From Ptiloglossa arizonensis (taxonomy: Eukaryota; Arthropoda; Insecta; Hymenoptera; Colletidae), in assembly GCF_051014685.1 (NCBI RefSeq), contig NC_135055.1, positions 8,420,001 to 8,484,000 of the forward strand: 64,000 bases of DNA, read 5' to 3'. How positions within the stretch are numbered: the stretch's first letter is position 1; every line of letters begins with the position of its first letter. The notes under the pieces are model-generated. The model was given only the letters and a program-made list of their open reading frames with translations, did not search any database and was not told the DNA's origin. The position numbers and the translations under genes were made by a program. Positions 1-13,167 of the stretch are shown piece after piece.

Positions 1-1
1 A

Positions 2-134
2 AATAAGACTATTATTTTCGTTGAGACTAAGAGGAAAGTGGACGATATAACACGTGCCATTAACAGGTATGGATGGCAAGCAATTGGAATCCATGGAGAT
101 AAAAGTCAACAAGAAAGAGATTATGTACTGAATC
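2..134 (+). CDS. Rm62: Rm62 exon (motif IV region), partial
   Basis: Open from the window edge. The first complete codon is at 2, and the exon ends with one base of a split Gln codon before donor GTAAGT. It encodes the TIIFVETK and IHGDKSQQERD motifs. Confidence 0.9.
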
Positions 135-3100
135 GTAAGTATTAATTAGGTATCTATTTCTAAAAGTGAAGGATCAGAATTATCCAATTACAATTTTAAT
201 ACACTATTGCAGGATAGTTAGATTACTTATCTTACTTAGTATGTGTACAATATTGAGCATATTACCTTGATAATTTTAAGATATAAGTAATTGAAGTTAC
301 ATATGTAGCATGTATTGCAATATGTATTGTGAGTATTAATTTTTGTTACTGTTTTTTATTGAAATAGACATGATGCATATAATAGAAGTAGGAATTCAGA
401 GGCTATCAAAATATAGTTATATATTCATTTAAAAGAATAAATGCTGTTGGCACTATGGACACACCCATTGGAACAAATTCCAAGTATATCATTTTTCTCT
501 TGCAAACAAGGAATTATCTTTGATAAAAGTTTTCTTGAAGTCAGTGTTGAATATTGAATAAAAATGTGTTATTTTTTATTGAAACTTGGATTTTCATGAA
601 TTTTTCATTGTTATTGAATAAGTTTAGAGAGTAATTACTTAGTACTTCAACCTCATCTGAGATCTTGTGAGAAGACTGTAAGTTCCTGTTTATATTAAAA
701 TGTTTAATACTCTTGTTATGTTGTAAAATTAACTTCATCTTGGAAAAATGTTTTGTACATCTCTACTGATCCTACAATAGTAGATTAAAATTAAAGATGG
801 ACGATTTTGATTTGTCCAAATGTTGATGATTTGTTAAGAATGGTGCATATGTATTTGGTTCAATACTAGAGAATTTATTTCAGAATTCCGGAATAGCAGA
901 TCTGCCATTCTAGTAGCTACAGATGTTGCAGCACGAGGATTAGGTAAGAATCTGTTTACACATGAGTGGGTATGATGTAAGGGTCAGGCTGCGATGGTTA
1001 TTTCACGTTTACGAGAGTTGTATTATAGTGATGTGGCAACGGATAACGGCATGTGCCAGACTGATTGACATTAGTCCTTTCTTGGTGTGAATGGAAATTA
1101 TTGAAAAGAATATATAGGATGAATTACATAACTTGATTACCTTGATTATTTCCAGTGTTAGAAGACCAATACCAATCTCTTTTATTTTGGATAAGTTTGT
1201 TCAGAGGAACCTACAAGTTAATTGTAGTGTACTTTTTACAAGTCATCATTATTTTGGTAGTTCTTAAGATCACCTTTAGTTTTTTTTAATAGAATTTGAT
1301 TTTAAAGTTTTTTTAAGTAAGTAAAAAAGTTTGAAGAAAAATAAAAGAAGTTTATTTTCTTATTACTTTCATACATGAATCTAATAATAATTATAATTTT
1401 TATGTAGAAGAAAAAATGTTTATAAACATTATACAAAAAGGCACACATCAAATATTAGCAGTGACTCAACTAATCATATAAGTATTTTTAAATACTTTTT
1501 CCAACTGTATCTTTAGTTATGATGGTGAAATAGATATTTTTTCTATTCTTCCTAAAATTGTTTTTCTGTCTGCTGAAGCACGAATGAAAGTAATTGTGGG
1601 ATTTCACTAAAAAAAATTTGAAGATGATCTTGAAAGCTTACAAAAAACCAATTTACAAAAAATATATTATAATCAACTTGTAAATTCATCTGAACTAAAT
1701 TGTTTAAAACAAAAAGAAATGAAATGGATTTAGTAACAGCAGAAATAATTAAGGTGAACATGTTATATAGTTCATTTTGTATAGAATTAATTAATACAAT
1801 TAGCAATCCAAGTTCCTTATCTTATTTATGATACTATTTTAATTTATTTTCATTAGCTCATTACTTAGGGAATTTAATGACATATACAAAGCATATAAAT
1901 AAATTAATGCTATTATTCTCATCTTTTCAGCACAACAATATTGAAAGGATGTTTCGTAATTTGTTCAGTTTTATCATAGTTTAGGTGGATTTTGACATAC
2001 TTTTAGTTTTTTATAGTAGTATTACATAAATTTGTAAGATAATAATATCAATAATCTAAAAGATAATATGTTTTAATGAAGTTCTATTTATATAGAGGAT
2101 AAATTGAATAGTAATTTATTGATTATACTAAATTATTAGATTTGTATTAATATTAAATGGAAAGTAAGTCAAAATATTTCAGCAGCAGAATTAGATTAGG
2201 TAAACAGGTAAGAGGATAGGAGGCTCATCTTTTTAAATTTTGCTCTGATTGAGAAAAGTCTTGTCAGTCTGGTATTAACGTGCTGTTCTATGTGTTTTCA
2301 GAGGCACATGCGACGGAGTTTTATCAATGATAAGAACTCTGGAGAGCTTGCTTTGGAATATATAATTGAATGGGGCGTGACTGCTGGTCTCTGTCCCCGC
2401 GCAACAAGCTAACCAACGCTGTGCCTCGGCCCACCGTGCCACTTGAAAAAACACACTCTCACTCTGTACCTGCGACGGTCCAAAGTATGGAAGTCATAGT
2501 GTTAGGGCATCTAGCATTCAAGGACTACAAAACAGGATAGATATTTTACCAGTTTCTTAGATTAGAAGGATAGGGAATGACATTACATTGTTTTGCAGTG
2601 GTTGTGAAATTACATTTCTAGGTAAATTACAAAAAAATTTGATCCATATGTATGTACTATCTGTCTAATAGTACTCAAGTATTTACAATAGTTTATGTAA
2701 TTGTACATACAAATTTTATAAAAAAATTATTTGTAAACTCTCAATATTGCAAAACAAACATTAATGTTAGTTATGCAATGGAATGCACGTGGGGTTGATC
2801 GGAGAATGCACATGGTGCTCATCCAATGTTCCAACCTCACCAAAGCAATACGCAAGGACCAAATTTTGAAAGACCAGCACAGATCCATACTTTGGTGCGG
2901 GAGAGAAGGGTGTGAAGTTACTATGAGTAAATATACAGCTCGCTAACGCATAAAGCGAGAATTCCATGAGAACCATCTGAGCTCTGATTCCTCTACATTT
3001 CCAAAAATGTATTTACGTTTCCAGCTTTTGGCAACAACAGGTAAATAATATAAAAACTTGCTCTTTGTGGTCAACTTGTTTGCGTATTTCATATGAAAAC

Positions 3101-4102
3101 AGTAGATGGAATAAGGAGTATAATACAAATTTTTAATATTAGATATAATATATTTTTAATTATTTAATTTGCCCTTTTCTTCAAATTGTAAATAAATAAA
3201 TAGAATTGTGTTCTTTAATTCCATCTATGTTACACATGTTAGCATATCTACTAATGCTTTAATTAATTCGCTTCGTAAGTTAATTGAACCACAAAGACAC
3301 AAGTAGTTTCCACTTTCGATGATTATAACTTTTAACATTGTACAGATGTCGAAGATGTTAAATTTGTGATAAATTTGGACTACCCGTCCAATTCGGAAGA
3401 CTATGTACATCGTATCGGACGTACAGGACGTTCACAACGAACTGGAACTGCGTACGCATTTTTCACACCTGGTAACGCACACAAGGCTAGTGACTTGATT
3501 CAAGTTTTAGAGGAAGCAAAACAAGTTGTAAATCCTAAACTTTACGAGTTATCAAGAAATCCAGGCATTTATAAAAGTATGTTTTCATTTTTATCTAAGT
3601 TAATCAATTTAGTTTTTTGTTTAATATTATTATTTTTTGTTGCTACACGTGTTTTAGGAGGTCGTTATGGCGGACGTAGTGGAGGCAGTAGTGGACGTGG
3701 TTCCGGTGGCCGTGGCGGTGGTTCTCGAGGATCTCGCGGTGGTCGGGATGGAGGAGATAGAGGTGGCAGATTTGATCGCTCTAGTGGTGGTGGAGGAGAT
3801 CGAGGAAATAAATGGAATGGAAATAACAGCAGTATGTATTCAAGTAAAAATTGTAACAATTTCATAAGTCGGCCAATATTTTTTCATTTTCCGGTACCAT
3901 ATCGTTAAATATATATATTTTTAACGATTTAGGTAGCATGGCAGGAGGTAGTTACAGTAGCAAACCATTTTCTCAAAACAATTATGGTGGAGCTTCTGGT
4001 GGTGGTTCCAGTGGTTATAGTCAAAACGGCGGTGGATACGGAGGAAGTGGAGGAGGAGGAAGTGGTGGTGGAAGTAATTATAGACAACAAAATGGTTATT
4101 AA
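2..4102 (+). CDS. Rm62: p68/DDX5-type DEAD-box ATP-dependent RNA helicase, 3' half (5' end outside window)
   Basis: Nuclear RNA helicase of the DDX5/DDX17 (p68) family, acting in splicing, transcription and RNA turnover. Coding exons are 2-134, 884-943, 3346-3576, 3658-3831 and 3933-4102, all joined at GT-AG sites with matching phase. The visible protein is the helicase C-terminal (RecA2) lobe: motif IV region TIIFVETKRKVDDITR, then IHGDKSQQERD, motif V VATDVAARGLDVEDV and motif VI HRIGRTGR. A long RGG/Gly-Ser-rich RNA-binding tail follows, ending QQNGY-stop. The order and spacing match animal DDX5/DDX17, whose RecA1 lobe (Q, Walker A, DEAD) must lie to the left of the window. The intron at 944-3345 is large and holds GC-rich islands. 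Pect lies downstream on the same strand. Family assignment is firm. The symbol is the fly orthologue name and is inferred. Confidence 0.92.
884..943 (+). CDS. Rm62: Rm62 exon (motif V)
   Basis: Acceptor TTTCAG and donor GTAAG. Encodes FRNSRSAILVATDVAARGL. The split Asp codon at its end is completed by the exon at 3346, giving the family signature ARGLDVEDV. Confidence 0.9.
944..3345 (+). other. Large Rm62 intron with two GC-rich islands
   Basis: A 2.4-kb intron, mostly AT-rich with no recognisable transposon. Two patches, about 2290-2500 and 2764-3000, are clearly richer in G+C. The first starts after a strong acceptor-like tract (TGTGTTTTCAG, ending at 2301). Spliced from the exon at 884 it would read GEAHATEFYQ and stop at TGA 2328-2330, as a poison exon would. 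A 12-base stretch at 2480-2491 is the exact reverse complement of 2884-2895, so the islands could pair in RNA. Function is inferred, not shown. Confidence 0.45.
3346..3576 (+). CDS. Rm62: Rm62 exon (motif VI)
   Basis: Acceptor TACAG and donor GTATGT. Encodes DVEDVKFVINLDYPSNSEDY, then HRIGRTGR, TGTAYAFFTPGN and VLEEAKQVVNPKL, all p68 family signatures. Confidence 0.92.
3658..3831 (+). CDS. Rm62: Rm62 exon (RGG/Gly-rich)
   Basis: Acceptor TTTTAG and donor GTATGT. Encodes RGRYGGRSGGSSGRGSGGRG followed by further RGG and GGDRGG repeats, the RNA-binding tail. Other-frame and antisense reading frames here are shadows of the repetitive codons. Confidence 0.9.
3933..4102 (+). CDS. Rm62: Rm62 terminal coding exon
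   Basis: Acceptor GATTTAG. Ser/Gly/Tyr/Asn-rich tail (SSMAGGSYSSKPFSQNNYGG, then Gly-Ser repeats, then NYRQQNGY) ending at TAA 4100-4102. Confidence 0.88.
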
Positions 4103-4272
4103 TTTTAAAATGATTAATTCCAAAAGAGAGTCTTATGTAATATGTATAGTTAAGGAACAGGAAGAGGAATGGTCCTATCTGAAAAGGAACATATTTTCCA
4201 TACAGTGTGCTTCTTATTGTGATTGGACACAAAGTAAAATGCACACGGTATTATTACCGATTAAAACAAAGA

Positions 4273-4278
4273 AATAAA
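4273..4278 (+). terminator. Rm62: Candidate poly(A) signal of Rm62
   Basis: AATAAA 171 bases after the stop codon. Further AATAAA copies follow downstream, so the real 3' end may be later. Confidence 0.4.
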
Positions 4279-5680
4279 AGGTATTAGTAGGTTCAGATTA
4301 TATCGAATCAAAGATACTTAGCATTCTCTTTTACAGTAAAAATAAATATAAGTGTAATACTAGGTAGAACATTCTTGATGACCTTTGACTTGCGATCATT
4401 GCAATTACGACCATTTATTTCTTCGTAATGCGGCTTAACATATGTTAATGCTCTATAAATGTTGATATGTATTGGAACAAGAGAGATGTTTATAAAATTC
4501 AATATTTATCGAATATTCATTTCTTGCATCGGATATCTTTATGAAGTAAGAAAGTTAAGAAAGTTGAACTTATGAAACAATAAGAGCCTGATTTGTAACG
4601 GTTCTCCGAAAATTAACTAGGTTGTAAGTGTACGGTCATTTATATTAAAACGTACAATGCATTGCACTGTATTAAATTTAAGAGCGCATGAAAATTCGGC
4701 GCGCATTGTAGTATTAGAAATTTAATAAAACAATATAAGTATAAAATCTAAACAATTTTATAGCAAATTTTATTCCATATTTTACTTTCTTTATGTGGAA
4801 AATAAGTACTATAATTATCAAATTTATAATTGGATTTCCAAATATACGGTTACAATAATATATTGCTGTAATTCGATAATGTGCACACTGTATAGTTATC
4901 CTATATGTAATTTTCATAAAGAAATAGTAAATTAGACATCTCACATGCACTAAAAAAAATGTTTTTATTGTACAATTATTGTAGGTGTTCTAATATTTCG
5001 ACCATCAAAATAGTATGAGATCTTATTTAGTATAAATGGCATTTATCTGAAGTTATGCGGTCAGGGCAGTTTATTGATTCATTCCAATATAATATTCTTT
5101 ACGTTTACATTTTTGCGGTATTATTAAAGTTGTTATGGCTGCCAATTATGTGTACCTGTCCGATTGTTTTTGCGATAGTAGAATTTTCATTGTAAAATCA
5201 TTTATAATTTATTTCGGTATTTAATGTATAATGTATAAATTTATGTTCATATATTCATTATCTATGATATTGTGTGAATATAGTTTTTGATGTTAATCGA
5301 GGGAATTGAAGTTATTATCAAAGTTGTAGATCAGAATTATAAAGAAAAAGTATTTAATGTCTTACTGATAAAGAAAATTTTGTAGATCTGAAATTGTCCT
5401 AATACTTTTATATTGTACAATGTTGTCCAATAAATAATGAAGTATTCCATTATCATTGTACTATTATCATATTGTATTATTAAATTATTATTACATGATA
5501 TTTAGCATACATTGGTTAAACTTTATTATTAATCACAACATTAAATTTATGAAATTAAATAATTATATATTATACAAATAAATTTATTTATAAAATGAAT
5601 TAAAAAGTACTTAAAATTTCTAAGCGTGTTAATATACGATTTACTTTTACTTAGCTATAGAATTGTAAATTATTTTACAT

Positions 5681-5739
5681 AGTGGGGATATACTTGATTA
5701 AAAGTCCCCCAAAAAGTGGGGATATACTTGATTAAAAGT
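5681..5739. repeat. 25-bp direct duplication upstream of Pect
   Basis: The 25 bases at 5681-5705 (AGTGGGGATATACTTGATTA plus AAAGT) recur exactly at 5715-5739. The 9-base spacer CCCCCAAAA includes a C-run complementary to the G-run of the repeat. It lies about 140 bases before the Pect start, in the likely promoter or 5' UTR. Confidence 0.85.
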
Positions 5740-5876
5740 ATGTGATGCGCGAATCGAGGACGTGCGCAGTACGTTCTGAGACTTAGTAGGTATAGTGATT
5801 TCTTGGTTATCCGCAACTATTTGTTGAACGGAAAAGTTATTTTTTTGTGTCTTAAAATACTTCTATTTCCTTCATT

Positions 5877-8658
<2,782 letters not shown>

Positions 8659-9226
8659 TTTCCTCTAAGTATTCAATGTGAAATATTCAAAGTTTATGAA
8701 AGATATTTGTAAATACGATATCACATTGATAGTTCACTTATTTTATTCCATTTGAAAATATATATGGCTTAAATATTTATAATTATATTAGATACTTAGG
8801 TATTAATACGTGAGAATGTTATTTTTTATTTTCTGTGACATAACAAGGACAGAAATATAATGATGAAGATACATAATTAATTGAATATATCTGTAAATTA
8901 TAACATTTTAAATTAAAAAGGCTTAGAAAAAAGTATTTTATGTTATTATGTATATATAAACAAGTCAATGTATACGTGGTGTCTAATTTTAATATATAAA
9001 TGTAAATTACTTGTAAATTACCCACTGTATAAGAAATGGTTTTGACAGAAATTGAATGGTTTCGAGGGGAACAATGTTTCTGTACCTAATCGCATAGAGG
9101 TTATATGAAGATGACATACATGTTTTCTTAAATGGAATTATATAGTTTTTAATGCACTAATTGATGCAGTTCATTATTTTTTATAAAAAGGTATTAATTA
9201 CCTTAGTTATGTCAACAAATTATTTA

Positions 9227-9512
9227 GAAGATACTTTAATTTCAATATTACAAAGTGGTATTAGAATTGATAATGGAAAAACTCTTCAAAGTCAATATTA
9301 CCTTAGGTCATTTCGGAGCAGTAGGAATTCGTACTATCACTTTGTAATATTGTGATTAAATTATCTTTCAAAGATATTTTAATTTCAATATTTCAAGTGG
9401 TACTAGAATTGATACTGAGAAAAACTTATCAAAGTTAATATTGTCTTATACTATTTCAGAGTAATAGAAACCTGTACTACTACCATTTTGTAATATTAAG
9501 CTTAGATTACCT
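9227..9512. repeat. Tandem pair of diverged palindromic (hairpin) units
   Basis: Two head-to-tail units of about 140 bp (9227-9365 and 9369-9512) are clearly homologous; both contain TTTAATTTCAATATT, AGAATTGATA and TTTGTAATATT. Each is itself an imperfect inverted repeat. In unit 1, CAATATTACAAAGTG (9243-9257) has its exact reverse complement at 9338-9352, and the match extends outward to about 9230 and 9365. It could be a small MITE that duplicated or a hairpin RNA source. No coding potential. Confidence 0.75.
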
Positions 9513-9764
9513 TCTGAAGTAATGATTTTACGATATAAACAGATTAATATTTTTTTGTAGGAAATAATGAGCTATATGTATTGGTGTACTAAAACTTATA
9601 CGATTCCATTAGAGGAAATTATATTACTTTTGTATGACTTCTATGCATCCATGCATGAAAAAACGAATTACAATAAATAATGTTTCCCTTAGAACTATGT
9701 AATTTTCGTGCAAATAATTTTTTAAGTAATTCGCAATTATGGATTGAAACCAGACACCCTATAG

Positions 9765-9783
9765 ATATATATATATATATATA
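9765..9783. repeat. (TA)n microsatellite
   Basis: About nine TA units. Confidence 0.8.
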
Positions 9784-10212
9784 AAAAATATTAACATACT
9801 GGTGAAAAAGTGTGAGCACATTTTTTTAATTTTTAAATAACTAACATTACATATAGGTAATTATATAAAAACAGGAAAAGGTGACTTAAACACTAGAATG
9901 CTTTTTCATCATACATAACTTGCATTTTCACAAGATTGGGTATTATTTATGTATTTTATAAATTTATATTGTTTACACCGGTTTTATTAGCATGTAAAAC
10001 AATTAAAAATTTTTGACGAGTCATTGATTTTTCCTTTATTTTGTTATAAAATTTATTTTCATAAACTTACGATTTAATTACTAAATTTAAAAAAATGGTT
10101 AAACCCAAAGATAGTATATTTTTTACTTGTTAGGAGTTTCATTAAATATGATTTGTAATTTTGTTTCTTATATGTAAGTAACTAAAGGGCAAGAATAAAA
10201 TGTAAATAAGTA

Positions 10213-11068
10213 CAGTGGGTGATCAAATTATTATGAACACTTCAAAATTTCTATATTTGAAGTTTGAAATAATAGTTTTAAAATAATACCTCTATTTTAA
10301 AAAAAATGTATCGTTATATTCTTAGCAACATCTTCCAACTATTTTAAAGCTTTTACATGTAAGAATATATATACTACATGTACATACATATATCAATATT
10401 TGATTACGTCATTTGCATCCATTATTTGCTGAACATGTCGCATCATACTTCTTTATTTTACTTCATTAAAAATCGTCGTCTTGTTGCATATTAATTAAAT
10501 AAATGACTGTTGCGACTTGTATGTAAATGAAGAGAACAAAAAAAAGCGTATGCAATAGTATCTGGAGATATGATCATTGATTGGGACCGTATTTGGCTGA
10601 ATATCTGGAGAGGTGTATTCCAGTAATTTATGCGATGCTCGATCGCCGTGTAATGTAATATGATATGGGATCGAATATCCGCGAGAGGTAGTAATGAAAC
10701 GAAAAATAGGTTTTGGTTTTGATCCTTTTTTTGTGTAATTTTTGTTAACGTATTTATAACTTTTTTCTGATTAAAATGAGATCAACCACGATATAATTCG
10801 GAGTACATTTATTCATTTAGTTAATTCGTAATTATTTCTTTATTTGTTATGGCAACTTTTATGTTTTCCGAACTTATCTGTCTTCTTTTTATCTCATTTA
10901 TCAGCAGTTTCAGGAATTGGTGGAGATAGATCGCGGTCATATAAGCGGACAAATTGTGATCGTATATCCGGACACTACTGTACCTCAAAGTTATTGAGAA
11001 TATAATACCACAGAAGACATAAAAAATGTAATTTTTCTAAATGTTGGTAACAATTTGATCATCCATTG
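10213..11068. mobile_element. Tc1/mariner-type non-autonomous element (outer element of a nest)
   Basis: The left end reads CAGTGGGTGATCAAATTATT. The right end, read on the minus strand, is CAATGGATGATCAAATTGTT. These imperfect terminal inverted repeats are flanked by TA on both sides (10211-10212 and 11069-11070), the Tc1/mariner target site. No transposase frame remains. A second element sits inside it. Confidence 0.75.
10553..10980. mobile_element. Tc1-like MITE nested in the outer element
   Basis: The right end, read on the minus strand, is CAGTAGTGTCCGGATATACG followed by ATCACAATTTGTCCG, and is followed by TA at 10981-10982. The left end CAATAGTATCTGGAGATATG then ATCA is a diverged partner, and its flanking dinucleotide is TG rather than TA. 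About 430 bp with no coding frame. Confidence 0.65.
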
Positions 11069-11070
11069 TA

Positions 11071-12925
11071 AGTTGTTAAATAGAAAGTGTACGTTTAACT
11101 GTGAATATTAATTCTCAAATAATTGTTGGAGTATTATGATTTTATTTATTGGAATATACCTTACATATTGAGTACATTTAGATAGAATTTGTGAAAAATA
11201 TTATAATAAGTGAAGTATTTCATTTCCTTTTTATCTTAAAGCATTTAGTGCATAAATATGAATTGGGATAAAATCATAATCCTTCATGATCACTTAAGAA
11301 TTAAAGTAGCCATGACATCAGTAGTCATGGGTAATACCTCATAGTCTAAATACCATCGATAAATTACTTAATCAAATACTTAAATGTACATGTTTATTAT
11401 ATTATTTGATTTATTAAATATTGTTCAGTAATCATCGTCGATTTTGTATAAATTATGTATTAAAATTTCAGTTTTATATATATATATAGGCAAATGTTAA
11501 AGATATGAATTAAATTATAAATATTACACCTTGTAAATGTTACATTATTTTTACTTTAAACTAAAATATTAACCAAAGAGGGATTTTGACTATATAAATA
11601 GTAAAATCCATATGTTCGTATGCGTACATTCCATTGTTTAATTTAATACACAGATTGTTCTCTATATGTTATAATACAATCACGTAAAGATACGTACGAT
11701 TTCACAATGTTATTGCGCATTGCATTTATAGGAATACAAGAGTATAATATGATATAAAGTGTTAAGATTGATTTAATTTTCTATGTGTAATTCAATATTA
11801 CTAAAATAATGATGACATGCATAAGTATGTAATAATTTTATTTCATAATAAATAATTAAATTATGTGGTCATGTACACAATTTAAGTAATTTAATGTGTT
11901 TTCTTACTTAAATACTTTAATTAAGCGGCTAATGAGTTTTTAGTTAACATCATTAGATTATAAAATTTCAATTATAAATAATAAATATTTTACCGTGTCT
12001 ATGTATATACATTGTGTCGGAGTTATACAATCACCCCAAAAAACCCGAGTGCGAATGATTATTCTACAATGAATCTAGAATTATCACTATAAATGAATAT
12101 ACGCACTGTTTCAGGTCACGTAATAGCACTGCACATTTAATCAATTTATGAATAACAATTATTTTATGTTGAGTGAAAAAGGAGTAGGCTTGACTAAAAG
12201 TTGTAAATATTTAACATGAGAAACAGAATAAAATTAGTTTTCGTGCAATTAATTGCATGATACGTGCTAGGTGAATGATCAGCTAAGGAAAATACAGTGA
12301 AAAAGTTAAAGTTTTGTAACTGTTTGCAAAATAGTGTAAATTTATGTTTGTGTGATTTTACAAGTAGCATTACAAGTAATATTACATAACATATGGTAAA
12401 TCTATTAAGTCCTATAAAATTTCTTCAACATTAGATAAGATACGTATATATTAATTGTATTTTAAGCATTATATCCTTGTTTCATTCTGTTATGGTCAAC
12501 AGGCACCGTACGGGAACATAAGAAGCTTTTCCAATGTGTAAGTCGGCGGGCACCGTAGGGAGAGAAGCCTATGACATCATTGGTTTTATCAGATTCAGAC
12601 ATAAAATGTTATGTCCACGGGCATTCTAGCTTATATGTCTTATTGTATATACCACAAATTGTACATACCACTTACAGAGAAAACTCCTTGTGTCTTCATA
12701 CGGTGGCCGTCGACTGCAAAGTAGGTATTATTAATCAGTCGTAAACGCCACAAACGTAAAAAACAGATAACTGACTGTAATATAATTTCATTATTTCTGC
12801 AGCTTATGTGTACTGTACACATATTGTGGATTATTTGGTTAATTTGGTTTACCCTCTCGTTACACAAAATCTGTACTTGGTCAGTTTAATCGAGCCCGAT
12901 AATGGGCAATGTCTCCAATATTTTA
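11071..12925. other. Intergenic, AT-rich, between transposon nest and ZP gene 3' end
   Basis: No gene seen. It must contain the 3' UTR of the minus-strand ZP gene next to 12925. A GC-richer patch lies at about 12500-12600 with two copies of a GGCACCGTA-containing motif some 50 bases apart. Confidence 0.5.
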
Positions 12926-13167
12926 CTATTGTACTGTAGATCGACCGGTATAACCAGGTGTCGTTTCAGAATATTTTCTAGCCCGATCTCGTACGAGTTC
13001 GTCGATTGATTTATTTTGTGGTGTTGCCGATGATAAATTATGCAAACGAGATGCTAGATAGCACATGATAAAAGCTGATAAAACAAGAAGTGCTCCTAAT
13101 CCGGTTGCAATGTAAAGAAAATTGCCGCAGCCATTTTCGAGTCCAGCAGGTACCTTTTGGTACAAAT
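12926..13167 (-). CDS. ZP gene exon 6 (transmembrane segment and tail)
   Basis: Acceptor GAGTTTTTAG completes a split Asp codon. Encodes LYQKVPAGLENGCGN, the hydrophobic helix, then SIDELVRDRARKYSETTPGY and the stop at 12926-12928. An in-frame ATG further upstream is intronic. Confidence 0.85.

Larger units (their letters stand above)
4103..5876 (+). other. Rm62 3' UTR and intergenic stretch to Pect
   Basis: No gene seen. The first stretch is the probable Rm62 3' UTR, with AATAAA at 4273-4278 as the nearest canonical poly(A) signal. The end (about 5740-5876), which is GC-richer around 5745-5775, is the probable Pect promoter and 5' UTR. Confidence 0.6.
8659..10212. other. Intergenic, AT-rich; Pect 3' region
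   Basis: No gene seen. Contains the Pect 3' UTR (no clear AATAAA close to the stop), the tandem hairpins at 9227-9512 and a short (TA)n run at 9765-9783. Confidence 0.6.

Noticed and set aside
2764..2946. MQWNARG start resembling a LINE endonuclease
   Set aside because: Only a few residues match and nothing of the endonuclease follows.
3665..3867. Open frames on both strands over the Rm62 Gly-rich exon
   Set aside because: Shadows of repetitive GGN/CGN codons; the phase-matched helicase tail explains the sequence.
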